From Ichthyophis bannanicus (Eukaryota; Chordata; Amphibia; Gymnophiona; Ichthyophiidae): DNA of 64,000 nucleotides. Shown in pieces: positions 1 to 11,649 of the stretch (the first letter of the stretch is position 1; each line of letters starts with the position of its first letter). The stretch spans positions 18,266,305 to 18,330,304 of the forward strand of contig CM066048.1 in assembly GCA_033557465.1 (NCBI GenBank), read 5' to 3'. A program made the position numbers and the translations under genes. The notes beneath the pieces were generated by a model. The model did no database searches. It had not been told where the DNA came from and worked only from the letters and a program-made list of their open reading frames with translations.

Positions 1-80
1 CCTGCACATTATGAGCAGTGACATGACCCTCCAATGAGAGTCCTCCTTGTGCATAAGCAAGAGAAATGCAATCTGCTATC
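1..80 (-). pseudogene. DIRS-A tyrosine recombinase, catalytic-core fragment
   Basis: The minus strand encodes a stretch ending LSLEGHVTAHNVQ, matching the box II region of the DIRS-B recombinase (LSLEGHVTAHNVRA). The upstream half of the gene lies at 1355-2170 on the other side of the solo LTR. The gene continues beyond the left edge, so the arginine of box II and the tyrosine nucleophile are not visible here. Confidence 0.75.
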
Positions 81-1350
81 TGTCACCAGCTCTCCTTAAA
101 CCCCCGAGTAGAGGTTAAGGGAGTGGGTTTTTCCCTATTGAAACAGCTATTACACAGATCCTGGAGCAATGCCCCTTGGGAAATGTAGTCTTTTCACTAA
201 ATCAATAAGGAGCAGTTGTGGATAAAGTGGTTAAGCAACCAAAGGATTTTATTTCCCCTCCCGGGGTGGATTTTACCATGAACAGAAGACACAATCCAGG
301 TATCTACTGGTATTTGGACAAACAAAAGTTCCTTAACAGAAAAAAGGCTTTCTTCAGCATTAACCAAGGTGAAAACAAACATTCAAACAAAACCACGCTG
401 TTTCCTCACAGCTCTCTGTTTCCACGTGCTATCTGTGCTGTACTCTCTTTTCAAGCAGGCTTTCAACGCAATGAAATTATTCCATTGGCCAGAGATAATG
501 TACAGTCCATTATATCTATATCTTCTCCAGTATCAATACACTCTGGTTCACAGTCCATCAATTCCTCCTGGTCATAAGGAAATGTTTGAACCGGCACTGC
601 TGGTGCCACGCCCTTTCTTACTGCTCCAGGCTTTACACCATATGCTTGGGTCAAATACTGGCTTTCACACAGACTATCAGGCTCAGTATTCTTTTCCCAG
701 CACCACCCTTCTGGGTACAAACAGTCACTGTAATTAAGTATATTCAAGCCTTTTGGCTTACCTTTCAGCCTTACTGGTGGAGGTTTTCTCTGGTGCTTTT
801 GAATAGCTATAGGTTCACAACCTAAGCCCTGCTCATAGCATTTCACTTGCCTCCTAGGCTTTCTGTCTCTCCCGTGCTCCCCAGGATATTGCAGACAATC
901 TCCTTTGCCCTTGTTATATCCTGTCCTCGGGGTTTCTTTCTTTCTCCTCAAGAAGGAATCTGTTTCTCCTTTCCATAGAGACTCTGGCTTACTCTGGGCA
1001 TAGCTGTCTTCAGTGTAGCTCTCAATAGCTTCTCTCTCCAGCTCATATGCCTCACTTCCTGCTTCTTCAGCCAACTCTTTATTACCTCCTTCTCTGCCTA
1101 CCTCCATAAGCTCCACTGCAGTTTCTTTAATAGGGTGAATTCTGGGGCCGTGCTCAACTCCACCCCCTAACAGGTGTCCTGCATTACCTTGTGATTCACC
1201 CCTTGAATGATAGCACCGGCGTTTCTCTTGCCTCTGTGCTTGGTTCCCACGGTAACCAGGAGCCATGTGCTTCTGTTTACAGCTCAGCTCTACTTTTGTT
1301 CCTGGCTTTTTAGCTTCATTAAACGGGCTAGAAGGACCCACTATGTCACA
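81..1350 (-). mobile_element. Solo LTR (a), Ty3/Gypsy type, 4-bp TSD TATC
   Basis: The 1270-bp LTR starts TGTGACATAG at 1350 and ends GGTGACA at 81. It is bounded by TATC at 77-80 and 1351-1354. An AATAAA signal (minus strand, 248-253) lies 167 bp before its end. It is inserted in the DIRS-A recombinase gene, whose sequence resumes on both sides. Most of the LTR upstream of the poly(A) signal is one open reading frame. The assignment to Ty3/Gypsy is by likeness to copy (c) at 53328-54921, which is followed by a PBS and gag. Confidence 0.85.
463..1350 (-). CDS. LTR-encoded open reading frame (copy a), 295 codons, intact
   Basis: The frame is open from the first base of the LTR (codons TGT GAC, Cys-Asp) to a stop at 463-465. 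A TAG lies in frame just outside the LTR, so the frame belongs to the element. The protein is hydrophilic and rich in Lys, Arg, Gln and Glu, with Cys and His scattered through it, and I see no membrane segment. The C-terminus is acidic, carries two MDC tripeptides (ELMDCEPE and DIMDCTL) and ends IISLR. The first ATG is about 26 codons in, so in an intact element the frame may be entered from the internal region of the 3' end rather than started here. I do not recognise a domain; the function is unknown. Confidence 0.6.
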   Translation of the reverse strand, partial: CDIVGPSSPFNEAKKPGTKVELSCKQKHMAPGYRGNQAQRQEKRRCYHSRGESQGNAGHLLGGGVEHGPRIHPIKETAVELMEVGREGGNKELAEEAGSEAYELEREAIESYTEDSYAQSKPESLWKGETDSFLRRKKETPRTGYNKGKGDCLQYPGEHGRDRKPRRQVKCYEQGLGCEPIAIQKHQRKPPPVRLKGKPKGLNILNYSDCLYPEGWCWEKNTEPDSLCESQYLTQAYGVKPGAVRKGVAPAVPVQTFPYDQEELMDCEPECIDTGEDIDIMDCTLSLANGIISLR

Positions 1351-1354
1351 TATC

Positions 1355-2170
1355 TATCTAGATAGAGTACATTTTGTCACCGGTAGGCCCAGGTGACTAG
1401 GATCAAAGGAAATGAATAATTGAGAGGATTTTCTGTGATCTTTAGTTCTATCCAAGTAGTAGGCCAGTGCTTGCTTGCAGTCTAAGGTGTATAGTGCTGT
1501 TTCACCCTAGACGAAAATTGGGAGGATTACTGATTGGTTTAGATGAAAGGAGGAAAGCATCTTTAGGAGGAAATGTGGATGGGTATACAGAACCACCTTG
1601 TCATGGTGGAACTAAGGAGGATCTGCCACTAGAGCCTGCAGCTTGCTGATCCGAGGATAATAATGAAGATGACCTTCCAAGATAGAAACTTCAGTGAAGT
1701 GGTAGCTAAAGGTTCGAAAGGTGGCTTTGGAAGTTGCACCAGAACCACATTCAGATTCCAGGCAACCGGGGGTGGCTTAATAGGTGGCTTGGACAGCAGG
1801 AGACCCCACATAAAGAGTGCTACTAAGGAATGTGAGGAGATAGGCTGTCCATTTGTGAAAGACAGCAATGGCACTAGGGTAAACCGAGTTAGTCTTAAGA
1901 CCTGTCAAGGATAAATGGAGGAGATATTGAAGAAGCAACTCCACTGGGCAAGAAAAGGGGTCAAGGTCCTATGGGGAGCACCAAAGGGCAAACCTATGCC
2001 ATTTAAAGGCATAAGATTGCCTGGTGGAATCCTTACAAGATGTAAGGAGGACATCTTTGACCACCTGTGGTAGGTTGAGGTCAGCAAGCACTAACCCTTC
2101 AGCAGCCATGCTCTCAGGTGTAGGGAGTGAAGACTGGGATGGAAGAATGTCCTGTCATCCTGAGAGAGGA
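1355..2170 (-). pseudogene. DIRS-A tyrosine recombinase, N-terminal and middle part
   Basis: Minus-strand segments match the DIRS-B recombinase. At 1629-1874 it reads NGQPISSHSLVALFM through PPPVAWNLN and FEPLATTSLKFLSWKV. Further upstream is a core-binding region of the form DSTRQSYAFKWHRF. Several stops and frameshifts break it. The box I arginine region has decayed here. The 3' half of the gene is at 1-80. Confidence 0.75.
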
Positions 2171-2199
2171 GGTTGGGGGCACATTCCAGGTTGAGTGGC

Positions 2200-3596
2200 T
2201 GAGTTTATGCAAGGCAAAGAAGCAGAGGAAACCATGGCTGATGGGGCTTAAAGGGGGCTATGAGAATCATCAAGCTCCTGTCGGCCTGTAGTTTGAACAG
2301 CATCTCGAGTATCAAGGGGATGGGAGGGAATGCATAGAGCAGTCCCTGTCCCCAATGGAGAAGGAAGGCGTCTGGGGCCTGTCGGTACTGTAACGAAACC
2401 CTAGAGCAGAAGAGTGAAAGCTGCATGTTTTGTGGATTGGCAAAAAGATCTATGAGTGGGGTTCCCCATGTTTGGAAGATCCAAGCAGCCATCTCCCGAT
2501 GCAAGGTCCATTCATGTGGACAAAGGATACGTATGAGCCTGTCTGCTAGGACATTAAGTTCACCCAGAAGGCACACCGCTCTGAGGTGAATGTGGTGAGA
2601 GATGACAAAGGACCATAGGCTTCCTCGCAGAAGGACGGGACCCTGTTCCCCCTTGTTTGTTTATGTAGAACATGGCAACTTGGTTGTCCATTCTGACTAG
2701 AACAGATTGCCCCAATAGTTGGGGCTGAAAAACCTGAAGAGCATTTGTCAGTGCCCATAGTACTAGTAGGTTGATCTTCAGGGCAGATTCCTGTTGTGTC
2801 TACAGTACCTATGTGGTCAGGTCGTTCAGATGTGCTCCCCAACCCAGCTTGGAAGTATCTGTCATCAGGGTGCGTCAAGGTTGAGGCATCTGAAAAGGTG
2901 ACCCGATGAGTAGGTTTTGTGGGAGACACCACCACTGAAGGGACTTGATCAGTTGAGGGGTGATGTGGATCTGGTCTCTGAGTTGACCTTCATGTCCATT
3001 GGGAAGACAGAGTCCACTGCGCTTGTTGCTAGTATGTCATTATCGAGCGTAGGGAATGATATGGACCATGGAGACCATGTGTCCTAATAGTCGCAGTATC
3101 TCTTGAGCTGTTACTTAGCTTTGTTGTTGTACTCCTTTTGCCAGCTCAATGAGGCAGGCACAGTGATCCTGTGGGAGGAAAGCTAGAGCCTATCAAGCAT
3201 CTAAGAGTGCTCCGATGAACTTCAGATGTTCAGGTGGAGCGAGGTGGGACTTTGGGAAGTTTATGTCAAACCCCAAGTGTTGGAGCACTGTGATGTGCGA
3301 TGAAGGGAGAGTTTTACCTCTTGAGGGAGTCTCCCCTGATCAGCCAATCGTCTAAGTAAGGAAAGACGAATATTCCCAAGATGCATAGGTAGGCAGCGAT
3401 AACTGCCATGCATTTTGTGAAGACTCTTGGGGCAGAGGCTAGACCAAAGGGGAGAACTCGGTATTGATAATGGTTTCCTTGAAACATGAAGCGCCGATAC
3501 TGTCTATGCAAGGGATGTATCAGTAATACATGCATACCTCTTTTAGGTCTAGAGAACATAGCCAATCATATCTCTGGAAGTATGGTAGAAGAGTTC
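2200..3596 (-). pseudogene. DIRS-A reverse transcriptase (C-terminal part) and RNase H
   Basis: At 3314-3565 the minus strand encodes YQYRVLPFGLASAPRVF followed by VFPYLDDWLI, the DIRS-type catalytic box with YLDD in place of YxDD. Downstream, at about 2205-2935, are RNase H-like pieces including LADRLIRILCPHEW and DAFLLHWGQGLLYAFPPIP, which match DIRS-B at 56169-56939. Many stops are present. The N-terminal part of the same RT lies at 17899-18266 beyond the inserted L1. Confidence 0.85.
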
Positions 3597-4106
3597 CTAG
3601 AAAAATATATATTTTTTTAAACTTGAACTTTATTGAAATTTTCCACACAACGTATACCAACATTTACAGTGACAGTAAACATTTACATGTACATTCAGCC
3701 CCTCCCTTCATTATACCTAATACCATCTCCCCACCTCTAGAATCCCAACCTTCCTCTGTCCTGCCCTTTGCTTTAAGCTTATCAACTTATCACTAATAGA
3801 CCCCCCTCCTCCTCCTCCCTCCCACCCCCTCCTTCTCTCCTGTAATCGAAAATCTCATATTTTAACCATAACTCTAATCCACATCATTACCCCAACTGCA
3901 CCGTTCCCCCAACCTTATTCTTTACTGCTCCCTCCTTCCACATACCCTCCCTTAACCATCTCCAAACCCCCTCCCATCGTTTCGCCATTTGTCCCCCTCT
4001 GCCCTTCTTTTCCCCCGTTATTTTATACATAAGATATATTTCTGACATCCTCTTTGCATAACTATCTGTTGCTGGTAAACACTTTCTATTCCAGTACCAT
4101 GCTATT

Positions 4107-7100
4107 TCACATCTTGCTGCCGTGATACAATACCAAATGATGCCCCACTCTCCTTCCCACTTCCCATCCTTTTTTTTGCAGGAGACACATTTCAGGGGTG
4201 AGCTCTATACATGATCCCACAATTTTATGAATGTTATCCCCAATTTTCCCCCAGTACTTTTGAACAGCTGGGCATGACCACCACATATGCATCCATGTTC
4301 CCCCTGCTCCACACTCCCTCCAGCATTCATTCGTCTTCATTCCACCTGCTTTGTGCAGCCGCTCTGATGTGAAATACCACCTACTCAGCACCTTGAACCC
4401 ATTCTCATGCAGTGATGTGGATGTAGAGAATTTAGCTATTCCCGTCGCTACGCCCTCCCATTCCTCCACCTCCCATTGCACCCCCAAGTCCCTTTCCCAC
4501 GCTTCCATATAACTCAATTTCTCAGCTCCCCTCGCAATTAACCCTTTATATATTCTAGACAGCATGCCCTTCTGCCCCAAGGAACCCAGACATGCCCCTT
4601 CAAACCATTCATCTCCCCCCCCCCCCCCCGATATCCTGCCACCGCTTTCTCTGTTGAACCATGGACCCTAGTTGCACATATGCATACCTATCGGCTTCCG
4701 GCAACTGATACATATCGTGTATACCCTCAAAACCCCTTACCTCTTTCCCTACTAGTATCTGTGACACCTGAGTTAAGCCCCGCTCCGCCCATCATTGTAG
4801 GCCTACTCTACTTGGGCCTACTCCCTCTTCACAACATGCCTGAAGGGACATTGTGTGTGACCACCTCTTATCCCCCACCATCCTCTGCCTATGCTGCTGC
4901 CACACATTTAAGGTGTGCTCCACCAAGGGGTTCTCCCCTCTCTCCCTCCCCCCCCCCCCCCGACTATCCTTTCCAACTCTCCGGGGCTAAAATCAACTGC
5001 TTCCATCATTACCCATTGTTTGTATGGTTCCCGTAACCATGAATATACCGCCCTCATCTGCGCTGCTTTGTAGTACAATATAAAATTAGGTACACCCATC
5101 CCTCCCTCCGTTCCCTGAACTTGCAATGTCCTCGCCGCCACCCTTGGCCTTTTACACCCCCCCCCCCAAATAAAGCCCTCCACTTGTTTTTGTACCTTCC
5201 TCAATACTCTTCTCGATATCGCTATTGGTAATACTTGAAAGTACAACAGGAACTGGGGAAGCAACATCATTTTGACATCGCTATCCGCCCAAACCAGGAG
5301 TAGTAACCCCTGCTCCACCCCCTCAACTGTATCTCCATTTGCCCTAAGAGCTTTTTATAGTTTATTTCAAATAAGTCTTCCAGTTCCCTCTCCACCTGCA
5401 CCCCCAAGTACCGAATTGACCGCTTTGTCCACTTAAATGGAAAGTGCTGTTGCAGCCCCTCTTGGTGCTCCTCCTCCCCTACTAAACTTAATATTTCTGA
5501 TTTTCCCCAATTGAACTGGAACACCGCCACTTCCCCATAGGCCTGTATCTCACTCATAATTGCTGGCAATGTTTCCCCTGGTTTCATTATCGTTAACAGT
5601 ACATCATCTGCGAAGAGCGACATGCGATACTCTCTTTGTCCCACCCTTACCCCCTTAATATCCTGACTTGTCCTCATCTGCGCTGTCAGGGGCTCTAGCG
5701 AAAGCTCGAAAAGCAGTGGCGATAGAGGGCAGCCCTGCCACGTCCCCCTCCCCAGAGGAAAAAATGGGAGTACCCCCCATTTACTCTCACGCATGCTTTA
5801 GGACTCCAATACAAGGCTTTTATTCAATTCACGAACTCTGCCCCGAACCCCATAGCCTCCAATACCGAAAATAGAAATTTCCATGACACCTGATCAAATG
5901 CTTTTTCAGCATCCAGCAATACCAACAGTACCTGGTCATTTGAGCATCTTGCTTTCCAAATCACATTGAGTACTTTCCTGATATTATCTGCCACCTGCCG
6001 TCCCGGTATAAAACCGGCTTGGTCATCATGTACCAACTTTCCCAGCACTTTGTTAAGCCTCGTTGCTAATATCTTTGCCAGCAGCTTCGCATCAATATTT
6101 AAAAGCGATATTGGCCTGTATGATGCGCACTCCTGCGGGTCTTTCCCTTCCTTATGTATAAGGGTAATACTGGCCCAACCCATCGTATCCGCCAACTTCT
6201 CCCCAAACCTTGGCCTGTTAAATACTTTCGTTAAGGGCTGTACTAACCAACCCCTGAATTTTTTATAGAACATCGCTGTCAACCTGTCTAAACATGGGGC
6301 CTTTCCTAACTTTAGATCCTTGATCGCCCGTAGCACTTCCTCTGCCCCAATCTCCCTGTCTAGATTCTGCTGTTCCCCTTCTTCCAGCCGTGGCAACCCT
6401 ACTCCTCCCAAATAGTTGTCGATAGCCCCCGCTGGTCCCTCTGATTGGGCAGCATATAACTTCTGATAGAACGCCACAAACTCTTCTCTAATCTGGTGAT
6501 CATCCCGCACCCCCCCCCCCACACACACTTCTAATCTGTATAATCCTATTCTATTTCTTTCTCTTTTTTAACCACCGTGCCAAATACTTCCCCGCTTTAT
6601 TACCCCCTTCGAAGAAATTCTGCCTCAGCAATTGCAGGTGATGCTTTATCCGTTCCGCCTCCAACGCATTCAGTTTCGCCCGTATCTCCAATACTGCCCC
6701 CCGATATTGTCCACTACGCCCTTGCGCGTCCTTTTCCTCCAGAACATTAGTTGGTGCCTTAGCTGTAGTTCCTGATCCTCCCTTTCCATTTTTATCCGCG
6801 CCCCCCACTTTATCAACACCCCCCTCACCACTGCTTTATATGCATGCCATACTACCCCCCTCTTTGACCTCTCCCTCCCCATTCTTTTCAAAATATTCCG
6901 GTATTATTTTTTCCACCTCTCTCACCACCCTAGTATCCTCCAGTAAGCCTTCATTCAGCTTCCAATATTGCACCCCTTTATTTTCACCACGCACCCTCAC
7001 CTGTACTACCACTGGTGCATGGTCTGACCACGTTATGGGCTCAATTTCTCCCCCTTTTATCCTGCCTGCCAACTCCTTCCCTAACCAGATGACATCTAGC

Positions 7101-7817
7101 CATGAATATGTACCATGGGCTGCTGAGAAGAATGAAAATTGCCGCTTACCTGGATTCATCAAGCGCCATGTATCTATCAAATCGTTCTCATTCACAAACC
7201 TATGATATCTCTGTCTATCCGCCCCTCGCCCTTCCCTCTTTCCCGTTGTGTCTCTCCCCACCTCTCATGGCATATTGAAGTCCCCTCCACAGATCATCGC
7301 TCCGTCCCCCATTAAAGTGACCTGTTCACTTAACTCCTCCCAAAAGTCTTTCTGGGACCCCATGGGTGCGTAGACATTTACCACACAAAACCACTCCTCC
7401 CCTATTTTCACACGTAGCAGTAGGTATCTCCCCCCCCCCCCCCTTATCCCTTTTCACAGACTGAACTTCTGTTTTATACTCCCCACTGATGAAAACAGCC
7501 ACCCCTCCTTTCTTCCTTTCCCTTATGTTTGAGGCAAAGATACAGTCTCTATATCCCTTAGGTTGTACTACCTATTCATGCTTTTTTTGTAAATATGTCT
7601 CCTGCAGCATTACAATCGCAGCTTTATGCCTTGTTAATTCTTTATACAATTTCTGTCTCTTCCAGGGTGAATTCAACCCCTTCACATTCAACGTAACAAT
7701 TTTCAAATCACCACCTAATCCTACTCCCCCCTTTCCTCCCTGCTTTTTTTCTTTCCCCCCCTCCCCATCCACCCCTCCTCTCCTTTCCCCCCACTCCCCC
7801 GTCCACCCTACCTCCAT
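4107..7817 (-). pseudogene. L1 ORF2: AP endonuclease plus reverse transcriptase
   Basis: The start of the endonuclease, with VTLNVKGLNSP and IVMLQETY, is at 7572-7817. RT motifs follow at 5824-6528 (YRPISLLNIDAKLLAKI, DDQAGFIPGR, LLVLLDAEKAFDQVSW) and 5267-5794 (GCPLSPLLF, LFADDVLL). The C-terminal region at 4107-4580 contains the Cys/His-like MWWSCPAVQKYW. The frame is broken many times, often at long C or G runs (near 4612, 4945, 5158, 6510, 7430). In a working copy the protein nicks target DNA and copies the L1 RNA. Confidence 0.9.
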
Positions 7818-8014
7818 CCCCCTTCCCCTCTCCCCTCAAGGGAGAACATAAGAACATAAGATATGCCATACTGGGTCAGACCAAGGTCCATCAAGCCCAG
7901 TATTCTGTTTCCAACAGTGGCCAATCTAGGTCATATGTACCTAGCAGTTTCCCCAAGAGACACAAGTTCCACAATGCTTGTACTGGGTCAAGCATTGATA
8001 TCTTCGGTCACTTC

Positions 8015-8273
8015 TTAATAATGGTTTATGGACCTTTCCTCCAGGAACTTGTCCAAACCTTTTTTAAACCCAGCTACACTAACAGCCTTTACTACATCCT
8101 CCGGTAACAAATTCCAGAGTTTGATTACACGTTGAGTGAAAAAATATTTTATTTTATTAGTCTTAAATAGTTTACCCTGTAGCTTCATTGCATGTCCCCT
8201 AGTCTTTCTATATTCTGATAAGGTAAACAATCGATCTACGTTTACCCGTTCCACTCCGTTCATTAATTTATAG
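8015..8273 (-). pseudogene. CR1 ORF2 C-terminal end, after the DIRS-C insertion
   Basis: The minus strand continues the CR1 ORF2 that stops at the DIRS-C boundary at about 12076. It encodes [14 protein letters not shown], then [18 protein letters not shown] and a stop at 8015. Matching CR1 C-termini occur at 19600 and 30600 in this window. The C-terminal region is separated from its catalytic domains by 3.8 kb of inserted DNA. Confidence 0.85.
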
Positions 8274-8410
8274 TTTCCGAGCGGTCCTCCAGTTTAGTCC
8301 TCCACATCAGGGTAGTGCACCTCCTCCTGCAGCAAGGAGACTGGACCAATCAAATCTTCTCCCTATGGGAATGTATACTACTGGAGCTCCCATCAGCCCC
8401 CCAGTGTGTC
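8274..8410 (+). repeat. DIRS-C left inverted terminal repeat
   Basis: The reverse complement of this stretch is found at 11930-12073, including the shared TGGAGCTCCCATCAGCCCCC region and the CTGGACCAATCAAATCTTC region. The two arms define the ends of the element. Confidence 0.85.
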
Positions 8411-9243
8411 CAGTCTCCTTGCAGCAGGAGGCGGTGTGAGCCTTTTGTGGACTCACTTCTGTGTTAGGACTAGATCATTTTTTACTTGTTTTCCTTTCTT
8501 GCTCCTTGTAGTACATTTTGTTTTTCTTGCAGTATAGGTGTCTGTCTCTTTAAAGTTTGCTTCTGCATCGGGGTGAGCCGAGATTGTGCAGACCGTCTGT
8601 CTTCTGTTGAGCAACGGCACGACGGCTGCACTCCTGTAGCTGCTGATCTCCCCTCCAAGCCTGTTCAGAGGAGGAGTCCGGCCTCAATTGCCCCCTCCTA
8701 GTTTGGGAGTAATTTTCAGGCTCAACGGACCCCAGGTCCCTTCCTTGCCGGTCGGTGTTCTCTCGCACCGCGGGGCCATTGCAGTGTGTTTCTTCTTGAG
8801 CTCAGCTCCGTTGCCGGGCTCTGTCCTGCCTTCGGGGTAAGTCTCTTTTTATTTTTCGTCGGTTTTGGGGTAGCCCCGTTTTTTTTCTCCTTGGCTGGAT
8901 CGCGGTTTTTCATTTCTTTTCCTTTTCTTTAGTTTTCTTTATTGTTCGCGCCCTTTCTCGGCGCTCCGGAGTGCCGGCGGCCATTTTATTTTCGGCTCCT
9001 GCTTTATTCTGCAGGGGCTGTGCTGGGGCGCGTTTGATTCGGGGCGTCTGGATTCAGACAGCCTTGCTTACTAGCTGATTCTTTAGCAGTAAGTCGGTGT
9101 GTGTAAAAACACATTTAAAAAAAAAAAAAAAAAAAAAAAAGAGGGGGCTTTTTGTTGCACGGGTTGGGATTTGCAGTCCTGTGGCACTTTGGACTGTTTT
9201 TGCACTGTTGCAGATCCCTTCCTACTATTGCGGTTCTCTGCAC

Positions 9244-10440
9244 ATGTCCCGCCGGCCGCAGTGCGTGATTTGTGGGTCCCGCAAAGGGGCCATCTCGGAT
9301 GCAGGAGTTTGCAAGACCTGCAATCCGCCAGAGCTGCAACAACCAATGGAGGCCAGTGTTATCTTGGATTCCGTGGTCCCTCCAGTTTCCAGTGGGGAGG
9401 AACTGGCTGCAAGACCTATCTTGCCTTCTCTTCCGTCTACTTCTACTCCGCAGGCGGGTCTCCAAACCTTGGGGTCTCCCGAGATGGCCTGGGGGAATTT
9501 TTCTCCTGAGTTCGTGCTTCTTATGCACCAAGCTTTCCAAAGGGGCCGCTTGGGGAAAGGTTCGGAGCGGGCATGGCCGCTTCGGCTCCGCCGTCTCTCT
9601 CCGGCTGGAGGGAGGGCGAGCGGACCTCCCTAAGGCGGCTAAGCGTGCTCGCGGGTCTGACATGGAACTCCCTGAACTAGCCTGGCCAGAGCAGGACTGG
9701 TCTGATGTAGATCCCGAGGATAGACTCGAGGATTTGGAGGAAGGGGAGATTCCGGAACCTGAGGAGCAGGCTCGGATCATCCGGGTTTTTCGCAGGGAGG
9801 AACTGATTCCCTTAATTATGGAATCTCTCCAAGCCCTGAATTTGTCAGCCGGGCGACCCGCGGAGGAAGAGGTGTTGGAAGATCCTCTCATTCAGGCGGT
9901 TCGGGATTCTCAAACGGTCTTCCCAGTCCACAGAGTGGTGGATCAGATGATTCAAGCTGAGTGGGATCACCCTGATTCCAGCTTGAAGGGTATCAGAACG
10001 ATGAATCGCCTTTACCCTTTGGCGGACAAGGATAAGGAGAGATTTCGTTCTCCGCGAATTGACGCTGCGGTTTCGGCGGTCACCAAGAAAACTACGATTC
10101 CGGTTGAGAGCAGCGCGGCCTTGAAAGATGTCCAGGATAGAAGAGTGGATGGTTTGTTGAAGCAGGCCTTTGAAACTAATGCCTTGGCCTTGCAGGCCTC
10201 TATTTGTGGAGCCTAGGTCTCTCGGGCGTGTTTGCGCTGGGCTCAGCATTTGCGACAGGATTCCCATCTCGACCAATAGGGTTTGTTGGACATTGCCCGC
10301 TTGGAATCGGGGTCCGCTTATTTGGCGGATGTTCACTATGACTTGATTCGAACATTGGCCAATAGCATGGCGTCTGTCGTGGCGGCGCGCCGTTCTATTT
10401 AGCTGCGCAATTGGGCCGCTGACGGCTCCTCTAAAGCGCG
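9244..10440 (+). pseudogene. DIRS-C Gag-like protein with N-terminal zinc finger
   Basis: The start at 9244 (MSRRPQCVICGSRKG) puts a CxxC...CxxC finger (CVICGSRKGAISDAGVCKTC) at the N-terminus, as in the gags of DIRS-A and DIRS-B. A frame change near 9560-9600 leads into an acidic region (DPEDRLEDLEEGEIPEPEEQ). Then comes a conserved helical domain (VDQMIQAEWDHPDSS, DAAVSAVTKKTTIP, FETNALALQASI). A stop at 10214-10216 and others break the rest (YLADVHYDLIRTLANSMASV, FKGRLLFGDDLDKLVKD). The tail near 10570-10720 is rich in Arg, Gly and Phe. Gag proteins of this kind are thought to bind element RNA. Confidence 0.75.
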
Positions 10441-10769
10441 CCTCAGCAAACTCCCCTTTAAGGGCCGGCTGTTATTCGGGGATGATCTGGATAAGTTGGT
10501 CAAGGACCTCGGTGAATCTAAAGGCGGGCGGTTGCCGGAGGATAAGCCCCGACAAAATAAGGGTGTTTCCTCCACTAGAGGCTCGTTTCGTGACTTTCGC
10601 AGGTTCCGGGCGCCCAGGTTTGGGGGGTCCCAGCGCGGATGGCTGGCGAATAGATCCTCGGGGTTTCGAGGATTTCGAGGAGCGAGTAGAGGATTCTCGG
10701 CTGCCTCTTCTTCTCCCTCCTCTTCCTTTAGTCGCAAGCCGCAATGAAGCGAGGCGGACCCCGGAGGGA

Positions 10770-11424
10770 AGTCCGGTGATCGGAGGGCGGCTTCGTCATT
10801 TTCTTTCTTCCTGGGTCCACGTAACTTCGGACCAGTGGGTCCTCGAGATCGTCTGGGAGGGGTACGCTCTCGAGTTCGCCTGTCCTCTCCACGATGCCTT
10901 CGTTCTGTCACCCTGCAAGGGTCCTCACAAGGTGTTGGCCGTTCGCTCAACATTGGACCATCTGCTGGCCTTGGAGGCGGTGGTACCAGTTCCGGATGCC
11001 GATCTCGGTTCCGGTCGGTACTCTATTTATTTCGTGGTGCCAAAGAAGGACGGCTCCCTCCGTCCTATCCTGGATCTCAAGGGGGTGAATCGCTGCCTTC
11101 GGGTCCCTCATTTTCGGATGGAAACTCTGCGTTCCGTCTTGGTTGCGGTGCGTCAGGGAGAGTTTTTGACGTCTCTCGATCTCTCCGAAGCCTACCTACA
11201 TATTTCCGATCAGGAAGGCTCATCAAAGGTTTCTCCGCTTCGCTCTCCCATGGGGCCATTATCAGTTTCAAGCGCTGCCCTTCGGCCTCGCCACGGCGCC
11301 AAGGGTTTTCACCAAGGTCATGGTGGTAGTCGCTGCGGCCTTGCGAAAGGAAGGGGTGTTAGTTCATCCTTATCTCGACGATTGGTTGATTCGGGCGAAG
11401 ACCAAGGGAGAGAGCTTGCGGGCC
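10770..11424 (+). pseudogene. DIRS-C reverse transcriptase, truncated after the catalytic box
   Basis: The frame at 10482-11210 encodes WVHVTSDQWVLEIVWEGY, YSIYFVVPKKDGSLRPILDL and FLTSLDLSEAYLHI. After a frame change near 11210-11240 come LPFGLATAPRVFTKVMVV and VHPYLDDWLIRAKTKGE. The sequence is then replaced at 11425 by an inverted copy of the element/CR1 junction. RNase H and recombinase are absent, so this copy could not move on its own. Confidence 0.85.
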
Positions 11425-11459
11425 ACGGCTGAGGGGAGATATGATAGAAGTATAGAAAT
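11425..11459 (-). repeat. 35-bp inverted copy of the DIRS-C/CR1 right junction
   Basis: This stretch is the exact reverse complement of 12068-12102, which spans the last bases of DIRS-C and the first bases of flanking CR1. It abuts the truncated RT. It is CR1 sequence lying inside the element that was inserted into CR1. Confidence 0.85.
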
Positions 11460-11554
11460 GACCGGACTCGAGGGAACCCAGGTAACGCCAAACGAGCGTT
11501 CTCTCACACTGTATCAGCGCGCCGAACGATAAGGCAAAGGCCACGGGAGGGAAT

Positions 11555-11649
11555 GAGGACTAAACTGGACCCTCCAGGAACTACAATTACCAGGTAAGTG
11601 TAATTTCTATTTCCTGAGCGGTCCTCCAGTTTAGTCCTCCACATCAGGG
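11555..11649 (+). repeat. DIRS-C junction repeat (internal complementary region) in flipped orientation
   Basis: It joins the right end of the element (ending GTAAGTGTAATTTCT) to its left end (GAGCGGTCCTCCAGTTTAGTC) in the plus sense. In DIRS-B the corresponding region is the reverse complement of the end-to-end junction. Here it is in the same sense, which fits an inversion of this segment. Confidence 0.7.

Noticed and set aside
218..737. Plus-strand open frames of about 120 codons near the left edge
   Set aside because: They are shadows of the minus-strand LTR frame and its 3' end; no motif is present and the LTR boundaries explain the region.
4612..4630. Long C runs (also near 4945, 5158, 6510, 7430 and 15840) as possible structural signals
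   Set aside because: They occur in an A/G-poor L1 strand and coincide with frame breaks; polymerase slippage or sequencing error is the simpler reading.
4680..5036. 118-codon plus-strand frame in the L1
   Set aside because: Antisense to L1 ORF2, Pro-rich because of C runs.
9115..9891. 258-codon minus-strand frame over DIRS-C gag
   Set aside because: It is antisense to a recognisable gag with zinc finger and has a poly-Phe end created by a run of 22 A.
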